A stretch of DNA of 64,000 bases from NCBI GenBank assembly GCA_038380795.1, contig CM076279.1, positions 449,001 through 513,000 on the forward strand, written 5' to 3'. Of the stretch, positions 46,474 through 58,400 are shown piece after piece. The first letter of the stretch is position 1. Every line of letters begins with the position of its first letter. The notes below the pieces were generated by a model. That model saw only the letters and a list, made by a program, of their open reading frames with translations, was not told the DNA's origin and ran no database searches. Position numbers and translations under genes: made by a program. Source of the DNA: Pyrocephalus nanus (Eukaryota; Chordata; Aves; Passeriformes; Tyrannidae).

Positions 46474-49400
46474 CTAGTGCCTCTTGGTGGAGGAGACCTT
46501 CTTCTTCCTGGCAGCCAGCATCTCATAGAAGGGGTCCCGGCTGATGGCTGCCCTGGCAGGGGAACAAAGGCTGGGTCAGGCCAAACTACTGCAGGGCTGG
46601 GTGCGATCTGCCTGGCAGGGCCTTGGGCACACCCCTTTATGTCCCTGGGAAAGCTCACTCCCCTGTCCTTGCAGGGTGCCCCAGGAAGCACTGTCTCCTT
46701 CAAGGGCAGCAGGCAAGTCCCCGCTGTGCCCCTGCCCAGCACCGTGCCCACCCCACTCCTCTGGGCACTCACTTGATGCACTTGATCCACTCCTCCTTCT
46801 CCTCGGGTGTGGGGGCAGAGATGCGATACACGGTATGGTTCCCCTCCACCACACGCCCATCTGCCTCTGTCTTGCAGGCCTTGATCACCTGGTCCTTGTT
46901 GTCAGGGATGTAGAGCTCGAAGCAGTTCTGGGAGGGAAAGATTGCTCAGAAGTAGCTCCCTCCCCTTCCAAAGGGGACCCCAGGCTGGGAAGGACGAGGC
47001 AGAGCTGTGCTCTCCCAGAACAACCACCCAGTGTGGCAGAGAGGGATGGACACGCCATGCTCTCCCAGTACAACCACCCAGTGTGGCAGAGAGGGATGGA
47101 CACGCCATGCTCATCACCCCATGGCCCCACACAAGCTCTGCCACCAGTCCTGGTCGCTGCAGTGACTGGCCCCAGGTCTGCACCTGGCTGCTGTGACGGT
47201 GGAAGCAGTGACCTCTCCCAGGGGCATCCCAGGGAGCTGCAACACCTCCCAGCTTTCCCCACCCCAGCCAAAGCACGAAAGCCCCAAGCCCCATAGGACA
47301 CCGCTGCAGCACTCACGGGCTTCTTCGAGTCCTCCACCTCACGGATGCTCAGGTTCTCCAGGGGGATGATGCCACGGGGCTCCTTATCCTGGTGCGGCCA
47401 AGCAGAGGTTTAGCTGTGGGATGGACACTCCCAATCCAGCCCCTTCCCTGCCCCAGCTTGGCTGGCCCCACGCAGAGCCCACTCACCGTCGTATACTCGA
47501 AGTAATAAAGGCAGTTGTCGGTCAAGATGAACCAGCGCCGCTTCCACGTCTTCACCCTGCCTCCTGAGAGCAGAGAGGGAGGTCGGGCACAGCCCTGCAG
47601 GGCGCAGCCGGGCACGTGGCACACGGCAGCGAGGGAGCCAGGCCGGCACACACGGCTCCAGCAGCACAGGGCCTGGGCACACACACAGAGCCAAGCAGAG
47701 CCAGGCAGCGGCGGGCAGCAGCAGCAGGCAGCACACACCGCACCGAGCCGAGCGGGAAGCGGACGGATGAGGATGGAGGCGAGGGTGGGGTGCCGGGCCG
47801 GGAGTGCTGAGCCCGTTCCCACCCGAAAACAAATTCAGCACAGCTAGATGATACTGCAGCCAGGCAGTTCCCCGGGGGACACAGGGACCTTCTGCCCACA
47901 CTGACCATGCCCCCCCCTCATCCCAGTGCTGAGCCACGGCCAAGCTCCGCAGACACCACCACAGTGGGAGAAGCCACTCCCTGGGCACAGGGGCCACTCA
48001 CCCCTGGGCTCGGCTCCCCTCCACCACGGCCACTGCAGCAGTGCTAGATGTGGGATGACCACCCACCCAAAGGACTGGGTCTGGTATGGACACAGGGAGC
48101 CACGGTGCACACTGTGCCCCCTGTTCCCCCGTGCCAGCTGGGTGCCCACTCCAGTCCCTGCCCCACAGTAGTTCCGAGAGCCAGCACCAATGCCCTGACA
48201 CCCCGGGGTGCAGGTGCTGGAGCCGGGGCAGCAGCGGTGCTCGCACAGGAACTGCTGTGAGCCCTTGGCACAGCACAGGGCACCATGCAGATGGCTCTTG
48301 CCCGCTCCCATCCAGCTCCAGGCGCTCGGCACCCCGAGCATCGCGCGCACAGCCCTTGCCGAGGACACACCAAACCCATGCCCATCCCCTGCGGCACCAG
48401 ATGTGGACACACTGACCGGGCTGAGCTGCCTGCGGACACAGCGTGGCACAGCCGGGGGGGTCACCCTGGCCAGCAGCTGGGCAAGGAGCCACTGTGGCCC
48501 TGTCCTCCCCCAGGTGACAGAGGAGGCCGCAGGCCCTGAGGAGAGTGTGGCATGGGTGGGGCCACACCCCAGTCCCTGCCTGGTGGCGGAGCAGTGCTGT
48601 CCCGCTGTCCCGCGGCAGGAGAGGCCCCCGGGCGGTGCGGGGTTAGCAGCAGCAGCAGCAGCAGCAATGAGACTCATCACCAGCAATTAAAAACGCAAAG
48701 GAAACGAAGCCCCAGCAGTGTGAGCAGAGCACGGGAGAGGGGTACGTACCTCCTGGAGTTGGGGGGCAGGGAAAGGAAGAGCCAAAATCATGGAAACATA
48801 CAAATGAGGGAGAAAAGAAAATTAAAAAAAAAAAAAAAGGGAAAAAAAAATAAAAAGAGGAATCCCAAAGCCCCCCCTTGCCCTGCGGGTCAGTAGGGCC
48901 AGGCTGCAGCAGGGAAGCTGTGAGGGGTCAGGCTGGTGGCATGGCCATGGGGGCCAACTGCCCTGGCTCACTGTGGCTCTGTGGGATGGGGCTCCTCAGC
49001 TGCTGGGCACAGAGCCTGGCACCCTCCGCCCCATGGCTGACCCACAGGGTCTCTCCCTTCCCCACAGGCGAGCTGGGGTCCACGGTCACTCTGCTGCCTC
49101 TCTGCCCTCCTGTCCACCCATAGTGGCAGTACCAACCTGAACCTGTGTGCTCCAGGCCCCTCCACCTGCTGGGCACTGGGCTTGTCAGAGATGGGAGAGC
49201 CTGGAGCTGTTCCCTGAGTCCCCTACCCCAGGATGGGGAGCAGGTGGCTCTTGCTCATCCCCTGGGCCAGCAATAAGGCCCCACCCCCTCCCAAGGGGAT
49301 AGCCATACATCAGGAATCCTGACCCCAGCCAGAACCCCAGGGAAAGGCCCCACTGGACCCCAATCCTGCCAGCACCCATTCTTCCCCCCCAGACCCATGC

Positions 49401-52400
49401 AGAGGATTCCCCAGAGGTGCTGAGAAGAGAAGCCACAGGAGCCAGGGCGTGGAGGGCTCCGGCTGCAGGAGCCGGGCGGTGCAGCAGGGATGCCATGCAC
49501 GCTGCCTGCATGTGGAGCTGGGATGCAGAGGTGATAATGCTGTGGAAAGGTGAGGCAGGGGCTTGTCTGTGGCACGGAGGGGGGACACACGCAGCCTGGG
49601 GCAGCTCGCTGCTCACTCCCAGGAGCCTGTCCCGACACACCCTGCTGTGACTCGGTGACCTGAAGGGCCTCAAGGTCTCTGTGCTTCGACACTGGACCTT
49701 GGTACCAGTTCTGCACCCCGGGGGCTTGCCCAGCCTAGAGGCAGAATCCCCTGGAATGCCCACCCTGCCACTCTGCAGGGCCTCCTCAGCTCTGAGTTCA
49801 TTCCTGCTGCCCAGTCAGGGAAGATGGAGGGCTGCTGGATGTATGGATGCCTTTCCTGAGGGTGCTGTGCCTCCCTCTGCAGCCTCCTCAAGCTCCCAAG
49901 AGCCAGGGCAGCAGGAGAAGTGTGGGAAGCCCAGAGGCACTGCACCCATGTCCCAGGTCTGTCCCCGGGGACAGCATGCCCTTCCTGGCCACCAGCACTC
50001 ACCAAGCTTCAGGAGCCAGCCCTCGCGGTCAGGGTTGAAGAAGGTGTGCGTGAGGTCGTTGCCATCATCCTCAGGGATTTTGAAGGGCTCGTTCTTGATG
50101 CTCTCGTAGAGATTCTGGTACAATGACACATGGTGTCAACTCTGCTCTGCCCTGGAGCCCTGTGGCAGGCCCTGCTCCAGGCCAGCTCTGCAGCCTGGCC
50201 CTGGCCCCTCCACGCTCTGGCCCTCACCCGGAGCAGCTCCTCGGGCAGATCTCCCCCGTCATTGATGCCGCGGTTCATGGCGATGAACCGCTCCGCCGTG
50301 GGCTTGTCCTTCACGTTGGGGTTGTGCAGACTCGTGTTCAGCATGATGATGGCAAAGGAGAGCACGTAGCACGTGTCTGTGGGGGCAGAGGGGAAAGTCA
50401 GCTGCAGGGCAGGATGGCAGGGCGAGGGTCTGGGGCAGGTGCTCTGCTCACCTGTGGACTGGAAGACACCGGGGTTGCACTGGCAGTACCGCTGCGCAAA
50501 GGCCTCCATCATCCGGTCGATCTTCTGCGCCTCCCCGGGCAGCCGGAAACTCCACAGGAACTGCCTATGGAGAGCAAGTTGTGGCACTGATTTGGGGGCT
50601 CCACGGTCCCTCGGCCCATCATGGTCCCCACCGCTCCCCAGATGGGCCACACTTAGCTCTGGCCCCTTGCTCACCGCAGGGCCTGCACAAGGTTGAGGTC
50701 GGTGAACTCGTGCAGCTCCACAAAGGCATGCAGGACTTGGATGTTGAACTCATCCCTGTGGGAACAAAGCCAGAGCACAAGGGATGCATGATCAGCAATC
50801 CTGTGACTGTGGAGCAGCCCCACTGTTCCTGTCCTGCTCCAAATTCTACTCATTCCTTGGGGGACGCTGCAGGCACCCTCAGCTCGTGTCCTGGGCTCAT
50901 CTGCACACACCAGCCGCTCGCAAGTGCCAGCCAAGGACTGAACACCCCCAACTGCCCCCAGCACACCGGGTACCCCCACTTGGCTGCCCTGTGAGCTCAG
51001 AGCTGCAGGGTCCCATCTCTCAGGTGGCAGGAGCCCAGAACGTCCCCAGGAGACCCGAGGCCAGCACACCTCTCGCCCAGGTAGTCACCGATGGCTGTCT
51101 TGTTGAGGCCTTCTCCCTTGTACAGGAACTGAGCGATGTCCTCGCACGTGTTCTTCAGCAGGTCATTCTCGATCAGGAACTGGATGCCCTGGAGCAGTGT
51201 AAGAGGTGCTACTCAGAGGTCTGGTGCTGCCTCTGCCAGCCTGCCTGCTGACCCGAGCCCCTCCCCACGGGCTCTGCCCTGGCTCAGGCATCCAGACTGG
51301 GAGGTGGCAGAGCCCAGCATAGTCTCAGAGGCTGCTGACCAGCCCTGCTCCCCACCCCAAAGTACCTTCTTGGGATCCATGTTGAATTTCTTCCTGCCCA
51401 TCGCCACCTGCTTGTTCCTCTGCATGTTTTTCCTGCAAGGCACAAAGCAGCTCTGAGCATCCAGATGGGACCTGCCCAGCCCCTGGGGCAGTGCACTGCA
51501 GCGAGGGTCAGCCCGGACAGGCGGGACCCAGGCCCTCCCACTGGTTCCCCGCAGGTGAAGCCGACACACTGCTCTGTGTCTGCCCCACGCCACAGCCCGG
51601 GGCTGCTCTCGGCCTGCCGGGCCCCAGAGCAGAGTGGAGCTGCAGCACCCACTCTTGGGGTCACCCTGAACGGAGGGGGTGCAGGTACCCAGCTGTCAGG
51701 TGAGCCGTGCACAGGGAGGCTCGGGTAAGCTGGCTGCAGAGCTGGGGAGAGCAGTGGGGCTGGCGGGAGGGGACAGCCTTCACGCCCCAGTGGGTGATTG
51801 GGAACCAGCCAGCTGCTGGGACCCCTAATCCCGGCTGGCACCGCCTGCACCAGCTCACAATAACAAAGGCCCAGAGCGGCTGTGTCAGACAGAGGGGCTG
51901 GGGCTTGGAAAAACAGACCTGGGAGCAGCAGTTGAGGCTGGGATCCTGCTCCCAGGAGCCCAGAGCGCCTGGGAAAGCCACCCACACCCGTACTCATGGG
52001 CCAGGTCTCAGCTGCCCTCAACTCCCACAGGGCACCACAGAGGGCTCAGCAGGGCTCTGGGCCAGGACTCACCTCTCCTCCGTGGAGCCCAGGTTCTCGA
52101 TCTCATTTGTCACTTCTGCTATCTCATCCTTCAGGCGCTGTGGGGAGAGAACACTTTGGAGGGGCCTCCACCCCAGCCCTCCAGCCCTCAGCCCTGGAGC
52201 CAGCCCCATTCCTCCAGAAAGCCCTGCAGACCCTCCTTTCTTTCTTCCTTCTCTCCATCCCCCTCCCACCCTCAAGCACTGCCCTGGGGCTGAACCAGCT
52301 CAGGGGGCACTGTCAGTGGGGATGGCTGCCCCCCCTCTCCCCCCTGCTGCTAATCCCTGCAGCATCACATGCTCCCAGCATGCAGGAAGGAAGAGATTGG

Positions 52401-55400
52401 GAGGTTAACAAAATTACCCCTAATCCCTTCAGATCATGCCCAGCATATGGCAGTAATTAGCCTCTGCTGCCTTAATCGGGGACAGGACTGACAGTGTCCC
52501 AGATGAGCTCTGACCTCGCAGGCGCCTGCCAGGGCAGCAGCCTGGCCCAGAGACATGGTCCCTGCCCGTGCCAGGCAGGGGCTGGCACAGACACCAGTGC
52601 CCCGGGGCATGGCACAACTGCACAGCCTGGAGCTCTGCAGGGCACAGGCAAAGCCATGGCTGCCTTGGCAGGGCAGAGCAGCCCAGCCTGGCTGCCACCT
52701 GGGATCACGTCCCTGCTGGGAGCCTCTCCCTGTCCCCAGGCCGCCTCGGAGGCAGCGCTGTGAGGCAGTGGGGTAAGGGACCCTGGATGGGGCTGCAGGG
52801 ACCCTGTCAGTGATATGAGCAGGGAGATTGTCCTCTGCCTCCCAGGCTGTTCTCTGAGACAGGGGGAGTGTGTGGGTGTCACCCCTCAGCATTCAGACCT
52901 GTATGTCAGCCAGCAGCTCCTGCTTGCGGCGGCGGATGTTCTCCAGCTCCTGGCACTCCTCTGGGGTCAAGTCACTGGGCACTGAGCAGAGATACGGTCA
53001 GGTCAGCACGTGTGGCCCTGGGAATCAGCCCTGACAGGCTCCTGGCACGGCCTGTGCTCTCGGCTGGCAGTCCTGGGCCTGGATGGAACCAGAACATGGA
53101 GCTGCCAGCTGCCCAGAGGAGCCGGGCTGATGAACAGAGTCCCCAGCCCTGCGGAGCAGCCAAGTGGCACTGACGGCATGCAAGGAATGCGAGGGCCAGG
53201 GCATCGCCCTGCTGGGCAGCAGCTACAACAGGGAGCTGGGCACCACCGTGTCCTGCTGATTCAGCCCATGGCAGCTGCACAGTGAGGACCAGCACAGCCC
53301 CCAGACCAGCTCCAGCGCTGCTCCTGCCAGCCCCGGCCCTGATGCCCCTCCATGTCCCATTTCACTCTGCTCTACCCCAGCCAGGCTGGTGTGGGTACCC
53401 ATTCTGGGCCTTTCCCTGGCTGGGCAGCTCTGCTGTGCCCCATGGCACAGGCTCCATGCAGAACTGGAGCCCAGCAGGTTGTTCTGCCATACTGGGCCAG
53501 CCCCAAACATAAACCAACTCCTAGCCACCCCTGCAGCCCACTCTGCACTGGATCCATCATTCCAGGGCAGGGCCTGGAGTCGGCACACCCTCCTGCACAC
53601 CATGATGTCTACACCTCCCCAGCAACATCAGAGGCTCAAGCACAGGGCTGCCACACAACCCCCTTGTTCCCAGAACATTCTTAGTGCTCCCTGGTGTGTG
53701 ACCTCCAGAGTCACGGTGACAAGCTGTGCCATTCCTGTTCCCTCCAGTTGCCAAGGTCACCTGCTCCTCCAGCAGTGCTCCCAGCCCTCCTCCTATACCC
53801 GTGTCTCCCACCTCTGCCAGAGGGTTCCACACATTGCACCAAAGTCTCCTGCAAGGACACCAAACCACCATCCCTACAGAGCACAGTCCCCAAGGGAGGT
53901 GGCAGCAGCACCCACAGGCTCAGCTCTCGTGTCATCCCTACCTCCCACCCGGGGTGCTGGGGACAGGCCCCGGTGGGCTGTCACATCCTCCCCTGCCCCA
54001 AGCGTTACCCTCCATCCTGCTGACGTCCCGTGTGCCACCCCATGCATGGGCACCAGGCCACCGCTGCTGCCAGCCAAGACTCACCAGAGCATCCACAGCA
54101 CGGTCACTGCCCTGTGCCAGCGCCCAGGGACACCGTGTGCCTTTGGGCTGGTACCATCCTTGACCGCACACTGCTTCTCCCCGCGCCGCCTCCGAGGGAG
54201 CCTCCCTGGGGTGACCGTGACCCCACACCCTGAATCTCTGAGCTCAGCACTTCCCTAGCCCTGCTCCGGTTTCTGATGAGCTTCCTCCTTCGCAAACCCC
54301 TCTGCCAAGGCTGAGGCGCCTCAGCTTGCGACACCGCGTCTCAGACCTCACGACGGCACTTCCCAATGCTTTCAGTCTCCCATGTCAGGAAGCCTGAACC
54401 AGATAAGTTGGTTCGTGCCACTAGGTTAAAAGTTACCTAAACTTCTAATAGCAGAGCTGTGTCGATGCATCTGAGTGCCTTGCACATGCCCCAGTGCTGC
54501 TGCCACCAGCACCAGCCCCCCCCGCTCATCAAGCCCAGGCTCACTGCAGGAGGGATGAGCTGTGTTGTCAGACACAGAAACCCCCAAATCCCTGGGCTGC
54601 AGAACCCTTTCCCCTGGCTGCAGGACCCTCCTGTCTGGCTGCAGGGAAGGTCAGATTCAGTGCCAGGGCTGGAGCTCAGCGCTGCCTTCCCCTGCCCACC
54701 TGGGAGCGGTCGGGGGTCTCGGCGGGGGTCTCGGCAGCCCCAGAGCAGGCACGGTGCAGGATGAGACGGTGGGGGATGTCAGGGCTGTGCTGGAGCCCCG
54801 GAAGGTCCCTCCCAAGCGGAGGCTGAGCACTCGTGACAGCAGCCCAGCCATGTCAGCAGCAGCCAGAGGAAGAGAAACCCCAGACGCAAGAGCTTTTCTA
54901 GGGAAGGAAGAAGGCATTAACCCTTCCCTGGCCCTGCACCTTGGGGAGCCCCAACAGGCCTGGCAGTGAGCAGAGCAATGTTGATGGATGGGGAGGCTGG
55001 AGCACAACTTCCCCCAGCCTCAGCCTGGCAGGAGTCACACAGTGACCCACCAGACATGGGATTCTAAGCAGCATTAGGGCTCCCCATCAGACAGGGGACC
55101 AGGGGCTCCCACACCTCCTGCTGCTGGGAGCTGAGCCTGAGGACCCTGCCCAGGAGCAATAAGGGCCACCGGCAGGACTCCGGGTTCGCCGTGGCCTGCA
55201 GTGACCTGGAGCGGCAGCCACAGCTCATGTCCCCTCCTCACTGCAGCCAAAGCAAAGCCCTGTGGCACAGGGGCTGTGCTCACCCCGTGCTCTGTCCTGC
55301 CCACTGCCCCGAGGCCCTGTGGCAGGGCTGGGGGCAGGGGAGCGGGGCAGACACAGAGCCACCCACACCCCTCGCCCACACCCTCAGCTCACCGCTGCCC

Positions 55401-58400
55401 TCCGCCCTGAGCACCATCGCGGCAGGGCCTCACGCTGGCCCTGCTGGCCGTGCCTGTGCTGCCGATGGATCCACAGAGATGGTTCCACAGAGCTGCTGCC
55501 GTGCCAGGTGCGGGCACCCACCGCCTCTGCCTCCGTGGTGACTCAGGACCACGGCACCAATGAGCTCCAGGGCTGCCCGGGCGTCATCCCGGCCTTGCCG
55601 GGAGCCAGCACCACCAACACCCTTTTCCTGCCACCATGAGCCAGAGCCGCCAGCACCTTAACTCCTCTGCTCCCGGCTGACAGGCAAACAGGGTGCCATG
55701 GCCCTGCTGCCCCTCCTTGGCCCAGGGCCAGAGGACTCCATGTGCTGGAGGACTCCATGTGCTGGGGTCCCAGACAGACAGGCCCCAGGGCTGGCCCAGC
55801 CCTTCTTTCCTCAGGGGCTGCCAGGACAGTCACCCCAACACACCTAGAGATAACTGTGCAATGAAGGGCCCCCTCTCTTCCTCTCTGCCAGCTGGGTCCC
55901 CCCACCCCCAAAAGACCCCCAGCGCTGCCCTGCAGCTCCCCCCTGTCTCTGCTAGACCTCCCACTTCAGGTCTAGGTCCTGTGCCAGCTGTGGGGACCAC
56001 TGGTCCACAGGCTCCATGACAGCTCCCTTGCTCCAGGGACCCCACAGCTCCATGCAGGACCCCTTTGCAGCAAATCCGGGCCCTGTGGTGCCGTGGCTGC
56101 AGCGAAGAGAACCCAGCCTGTCCCTGCTCCTGTCAGCTTCCTGCAGAGGCTGCATCAGCCTCGGCCGCCTTGACTCAGCTAAATCCTGCTCAGCAGCACG
56201 AGATGGAGGCACAGCACAGCACCAGGAAAGCCAGCTATGGAGTGAGAGGAGTGCAAGCTTCAGAAGCCTCAGGATGTCCTTTGGCCCTCTGAGCCACAGC
56301 ACCATCCATGCTGCTGGCCCACGCTGTGCCACACCAGAGAAGCAACGGCCTCGGGGTCAGACTATGGAGACAAGCCCAGGGTCTCCGTGTGCTGCTCTGG
56401 GTGCTGCTGCCCACCATGCCCCTTGGTGAGGTCCCATGGGGCCCCCAGGAACTTCCTGCCCGTCTCCCTGCACCACATCCTGTTTTCACTGTGCTGCGTG
56501 CACACCCCGGTTTGCATCAGCCCCATCCTTCCCCACTGACATCCAAGGTGCGTCAGGAGAAGGCTTTCAGAACAGGCAGCTTCAAGAAACACCCTCCAAA
56601 GCTGCTGGATCCTGTGCCCAGGGCTCTTGTCCTGCTTTTGTGCAGGCCTGCCCAGCAATCCCGCTAAACAACCCAGAGGCCAGCAGGAAACCCCTGTCCA
56701 CAGCCATTGTCTCACTCCCAGTGGCTCCAGGCTCTAGAATTCCCCCACACAGACCCCTGGCACGGCCAGGTGAGCACAGGCTCACCCATGTCCACGTGCA
56801 TCGTGCACTGTGCAGGTGCCAAGAGTGCGGCCAGCCAGGCGCCTCATCTGCTGTCAGCATTACTCACAGTGCCAGGCCTTGGCAGGAGCAGAGCCCGCTG
56901 CTGCTCAGCCACAGGGCTGACCAAGGAGGTCCCGCAGCCCCCTGCCCCGCCGCACAGCACTCCAGTCCCACAGCCAGGCAGGAACCTGCAGACAGCAGCA
57001 GCTCACACAGGCAGCCAGCCCTCAGCACATCCCCAGAGTGGCAGGCACTGGGTTTTCCCACACAGAATTCCCTTTGGAGAGTGCCATCCCAAGGTGCCGT
57101 GGTAAGGGCGGCCAAGCGCTCATGCATCGCAGGGCAGCGGTGAAGGGTTGGGGCAGGACCCGCTGTGGCTGCACCAACTCCCTGTGACCATCCAGTCCCT
57201 CTGGCTCCCGAACAACCCCCATCCCAGCGTGACACTGGCTCTAGCACGGGGCGATGCCAGGCAAGGAGCCCATGCCTGTCTGTCTTGCTGGGGCTCGGTG
57301 CTTGCAGAGGACCGAGCCTGGGGAGGCTGGCAAGGAAGGAGGCAGCAAGACAGCGAGGACACTGTGTGCCGCTGTCAGCAGGAGCCATATGGAGCTAGAG
57401 CCATATGGAGCTGGAGCCACGGGCACCACCGTGTCTGCTGGGGGATGGGGACCCCGCAGCACAGAGGGGAGGGGGGCACGCAGCGCCTACCTGCCTTGGC
57501 AGCCACCGAGGGGCAGAGAAAGGCCTGGAAGCTGGAGGCGCAGAGCTCGCTGACCGTCCCCATGCTTCAGGGGTCCCGCACAGGATGCCACCAGTTCCGG
57601 GGGGCAAGGCAGGCGCAGGCAGAGGTCCGGCAGCAGCAGGCAGAAGCCAGGCAGCAGCAGGCAGAGGCCAGGCAGGTGCACGTGGCCGAGCAGCGGGCTC
57701 CCTGGTGCCAGGGCCCCGGGGCAGGGTGCAGGCAGGGGAGCCAGAGCACTCCCGGCTCTGGCTGGAGCCGGCTCTGGCAGGGGAGCTCCAGCCGCAGGAG
57801 CCCACGCGCCAGTCCCAGCCAATCCCCGTCGCACCGGCACACCAGCCCGTGCCGCTGCCGGAGCCCCGGCCGGCGGCTCAAAGCCACTTAGAGGACGAGG
57901 AGTTTGGGAAGTCCCCGGCAGCCTCTGCGCCCAGGCCGCCTGGCCCCAGCAGCCCCCTTGCCCCCGCGGGGGGCTGGCAGCGGGGTATTTTTAGAGCGGT
58001 TTTATCCCTCCGTATTAGAGCATTAGGCATCGGGAGCCGGCGGTCGCGTAGCAACGAGTGCTGCATGGAGGAAGGTGCACCCGGAGTCGGCGCGGCAGCC
58101 TGAGCGTGGGGGTGCACCACAACCCCCGCTCCCGGGGCGCAGGGCCCGGCTCCGGCCCTGGCACAGCCTGACAGGCTCAGCCAGCCCTGTGTGCAGACGT
58201 GGGCAGGTGCCGAGCCCCAGGCACACCTCAGAGGTGCTGCCCACTCTGCTCTGACCCAAGGGTGGGGGGGCCTTCTGCAGCATGAACTGGGGGGTCTTGC
58301 CCTGGGATCCCAGCCTGAGGCAGAGCTGTGAAGCAAGGGAAAGGTGCAGCCCTTCTGCCCTCCTACCCTCCAAACACTGAGCAAACACAAACCGGACTGA

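Larger units (their letters stand above)
47564..50002 (-). other. CYTH1: CYTH1 intron 9 (2.4 kb)
   Basis: This intron separates the exon ending LLKL-G from the one beginning GA-GGC. It holds the 3-nt microexon at 48750-48752. An (AGC)7 run lies at 48645-48666, and an A-rich stretch at about 48817-48862 is a long U-rich tract in the pre-mRNA. I see no other exon. Confidence 0.8.

Noticed and set aside
48815..48862. A-rich run as a SINE or processed-pseudogene tail
   Set aside because: No element body or target-site duplication is visible. It is better explained as the U-rich tract upstream of the CYTH1 microexon.
53389..54258. 289-codon + strand open frame in CYTH1 intron 1
   Set aside because: Pro/Ser/Cys-rich composition typical of GC-rich non-coding DNA, with no recognisable domain or splice signals.
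54707..54855. - strand frame [15 protein letters not shown] as another CYTH1 first exon
   Set aside because: Its donor (CTCCCAG/GTGGGC) is in phase 2, while CYTH1 exon 2 requires phase 1, so it cannot make cytohesin.
57405..58103. 232-codon + strand open frame over the CpG-rich intron block, with Q/A repeats
   Set aside because: The Gln/Ala repeats come from the 21-bp tandem repeat. There is no homologue I recognise, and the - strand signals are more coherent.
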